From assembly GCA_005883235.1 (NCBI GenBank), contig VAYE01000074.1:1-15407 (forward strand): a stretch of DNA of 15,407 nucleotides. The letters run 5' to 3'. Positions 13,959 through 15,407 of this stretch are shown here, piece after piece. Within the stretch, counting starts at the first letter, position 1, and every line of letters starts with the position of its first letter. A program made the translations under genes and the position numbers. Source of the stretch: Actinomycetota bacterium. GTDB taxonomy: Bacteria > Actinomycetota > Thermoleophilia > Gaiellales > Gaiellaceae. Below the pieces are notes generated by a model. It was not told the DNA's origin. It did no database searches and saw only the letters and a list, made by a program, of their open reading frames with translations.

Positions 13959-14927
13959 GTGGCCGTGATCGAGGCACGCGAGCTGGTCAGGACCTATCGC
14001 ACGACAACGGGGGCCTTCCGCCGGCGGGCGAAGGAGGTCGAGGCGGTGCGCGGCGTCAGCTTCGACGTCGGCGAAGGCGAGCTTTTCGGGCTCCTAGGTC
14101 CGAACGGCGCCGGGAAGACGACGACGATCAAGATGCTGATCACGCTGCTGATCCCGACCTCGGGCACCGCGAGCGTCCTCGGCTTCGACGTCGTCAAGAG
14201 CGCCCGCGAGGTGCGGAAGCGGATCGGCTACGTCTTCGGCGGCGATCGAGGTGTCTACGAGCGGCTGTCCGGCCTCGACAACCTGCGCTACTTCGCCGAG
14301 CTCTACGGTGTGCCCGCCCGCGAGCAGAAGCGGCGGATCGCCGAGCTGCTCGACCTCGTCGGGCTCACCGGTCGAGAGAAGGAGCGCGTCGAGGGCTACT
14401 CGCGCGGGATGCGGCAGCGGCTGCACGTCGCCCGCGGCCTGCTGCACGACCCACCGGTGCTGTTCCTCGACGAGCCGACGATCGGCCTCGACCCGGTCGG
14501 CGCCCGCGAGCTCCGCGCCACGATCGCGGCGCTCGCCGCAGCCGGGAAGACGGTGCTCCTGACGACGCACTACATGTTCGAGGCGGACGCTCTCTGCGAC
14601 CGGATCGCCGTCATCGCGCAGGGGAAGATCGTCGCCGAGGGCACGCCGCAGGCCCTGAAGGCGGGCGTGGCGCAGGGCCGGGTCGTCGAGATCGAGGTCT
14701 ACGGCACCGCCGACGAGGCCGTCGAGCGCCTACGCGTCGTCGAGGGCGTGCGCGGCGTCTCGGTGGAGGAGCGTGAGCAGGCACAGGTGCTCGTCGTCCA
14801 GGTCGACGGCGAGCGCGAGGTCACGCACGCGCTGCTCGGGCGGCTCGAGGGCGCGAGCGTGGGCCGCGTGTCCTCGCGCGAGCCGACGCTCGAGGACGCG
14901 TACGTCGCGCTCGTCACGCAGGAATGA
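13959..14927 (+). CDS. ABC-2 type exporter ATP-binding protein (DrrA-like)
   Basis: A 322-residue ATPase. The N-terminal ATPase domain has Walker A GPNGAGKT (47-54), a glycine-rich Q-loop region (IGYVFGGDRGVYERL; Gln is not obvious, Gly instead), signature YSRGMRQRLHVAR, Walker B VLFLDEPTIGLDP (about 166-178) and H-loop LTTHYMFEAD. A C-terminal accessory domain of about 80 residues (EIEVYGTADEAVERL to PTLEDAYVALV) is usual for the daunorubicin-resistance/ABC-2 branch. It would energise export with the permease whose ATG overlaps its stop (ATGA, 14924-14927). GTG 13959 and GTG 13965 are both possible starts; the long open frame further upstream is the antisense of the bicupin gene. Cargo (drug, lipid, polysaccharide) is unknown. 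Confidence 0.93.
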   Translation: MAVIEARELVRTYRTTTGAFRRRAKEVEAVRGVSFDVGEGELFGLLGPNGAGKTTTIKMLITLLIPTSGTASVLGFDVVKSAREVRKRIGYVFGGDRGVYERLSGLDNLRYFAELYGVPAREQKRRIAELLDLVGLTGREKERVEGYSRGMRQRLHVARGLLHDPPVLFLDEPTIGLDPVGARELRATIAALAAAGKTVLLTTHYMFEADALCDRIAVIAQGKIVAEGTPQALKAGVAQGRVVEIEVYGTADEAVERLRVVEGVRGVSVEEREQAQVLVVQVDGEREVTHALLGRLEGASVGRVSSREPTLEDAYVALVTQE

Positions 14928-15407
14928 AGGCGCTCCGACTGCTCTGGCTCGGGTTCGTCCTGCACCTGAAGATGCTCTCGCGGAGCGCCTTCACCGGCAT
15001 CCTCGGCGTCATCTGGCCGCTCTTCTTCGCGACGACGGCGTTCTTCATGTTCCGCACGAGGCACGATCCGTCGGCGCTCCTCTACGCCTCGCTCGGCGCC
15101 AGCGTGATGGGCATCTGGTCGGCGACCAGCGTGACGGCGAGCTCCGCGATCCAGCGCCAGCGCTGGGAGGGAACCCTCGAGCCCGTCGTCGCGACCCCGG
15201 CGCACTTCTCGCTCGTCCTGCTGCCGATCACCGTCGCCATGTCGACGGTCGGGATCTACAGCATGGCCGCGACGCTCCTGTGGGGTCGCCTCCTCTTCGG
15301 CATCCACCCGCGGATCGTCCATCCGCTCCTCTTCTGTCTCGCCGTCCCGGCGACGATCGTCTCGATCGGCATGCTCGGGTTCCTGCTGTCGGTCACGGTC
15401 GTCCGCT
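14924..15407 (+). CDS. ABC-2 type permease, N-terminal part
   Basis: The first 161 codons of a gene that runs out of the window. It begins MKALRLLWLGFVLHLKML, then has hydrophobic segments FTGILGVIWPLFFATTAFFM, LYASLGASVMGIWSATSV, FSLVLLPITVAMSTVGIYSM and a later one near VPATIVSIGMLGFLL. The cytoplasmic segment SSAIQRQRWEGTLEPVVATP is the characteristic ABC-2 motif (R-x-x-G-T-L/E-x-x-x-x-x-P). It is the membrane partner of the ATPase before it, with a 4-nt overlap, and should act as a dimer in the cytoplasmic membrane. The rest of the gene and any second permease lie beyond the window. Confidence 0.9.
   Translation, partial: MKALRLLWLGFVLHLKMLSRSAFTGILGVIWPLFFATTAFFMFRTRHDPSALLYASLGASVMGIWSATSVTASSAIQRQRWEGTLEPVVATPAHFSLVLLPITVAMSTVGIYSMAATLLWGRLLFGIHPRIVHPLLFCLAVPATIVSIGMLGFLLSVTVVR

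Noticed and set aside
1..15407. Prophage, transposon, CRISPR or biosynthetic gene cluster
   Set aside because: No integrase, transposase, Cas, regularly spaced repeats or multidomain synthases; gene content is signalling, transport and single enzymes with uniform composition apart from the XRE promoter.

Overview
This is a GC-rich (by eye), densely coding chromosomal stretch. The strong GC3 bias, GTG starts, four-base gene overlaps, a STAS/ANTAR gene pair and very long DUF2339 and LivM proteins suggest a soil actinobacterium, perhaps of the Thermoleophilia/Gaiellales type. That placement is inference; there is no rRNA or other marker gene. No intergenic gap exceeds about 190 bases. I saw no tRNA, rRNA, CRISPR array, transposase or phage gene.

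Left part (1-3601). The end of an MBL-fold hydrolase meets a convergent SGNH/GDSL hydrolase, their stop codons sharing bases. A plus-strand signalling run follows: a small unknown protein, a soluble PAS histidine kinase, an OmpR/PhoB-type response regulator, a STAS anti-sigma-antagonist and a small ANTAR RNA-binding protein. The kinase and regulator overlap by 4 nt, and STAS and ANTAR overlap by 14 nt. The short gap between regulator and STAS carries three 11-nt steps, the first and third alike, that could be a regulator site. The cluster therefore joins phosphorelay, partner switching and RNA-level control.

Middle part (3570-7814, minus strand). An aminotransferase class V-fold enzyme is followed by an XRE repressor gene and a giant DUF2339 membrane protein translationally coupled to it. 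The XRE promoter is AT-rich, has near-consensus -35/-10 boxes and contains a 30-bp dyad with an additional half-site. Its -35 box includes the stop codon of the aminotransferase. The DUF2339 gene is broken by a one-base frameshift near 5519.

Right part (8003-13895, minus strand). A bicupin gene precedes a branched-chain amino acid-type (HAAT/Liv) ABC importer: binding protein, LivH, an unusually long LivM, LivG and LivF, nearly all abutting or overlapping. Between binding protein and LivH there is no visible stop or start. GC3 shows the coding frame switching at a run of five G, so either the two are one fused polypeptide or a base or segment is wrong. The binding protein also has Ser where a lipobox Cys would be expected, which would fit a fusion.

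Right end (13959-15407, plus strand). An ABC-2 type exporter ATPase is followed by a permease gene cut by the window edge, reading divergently from the bicupin/liv run.

The points most worth a second look are the binding protein-LivH junction, the XRE-DUF2339 pair with its operator, the kinase/regulator/STAS/ANTAR cluster with its 11-nt repeats, the LivM insertion, and the hairpin-rich gap 7815-8002.
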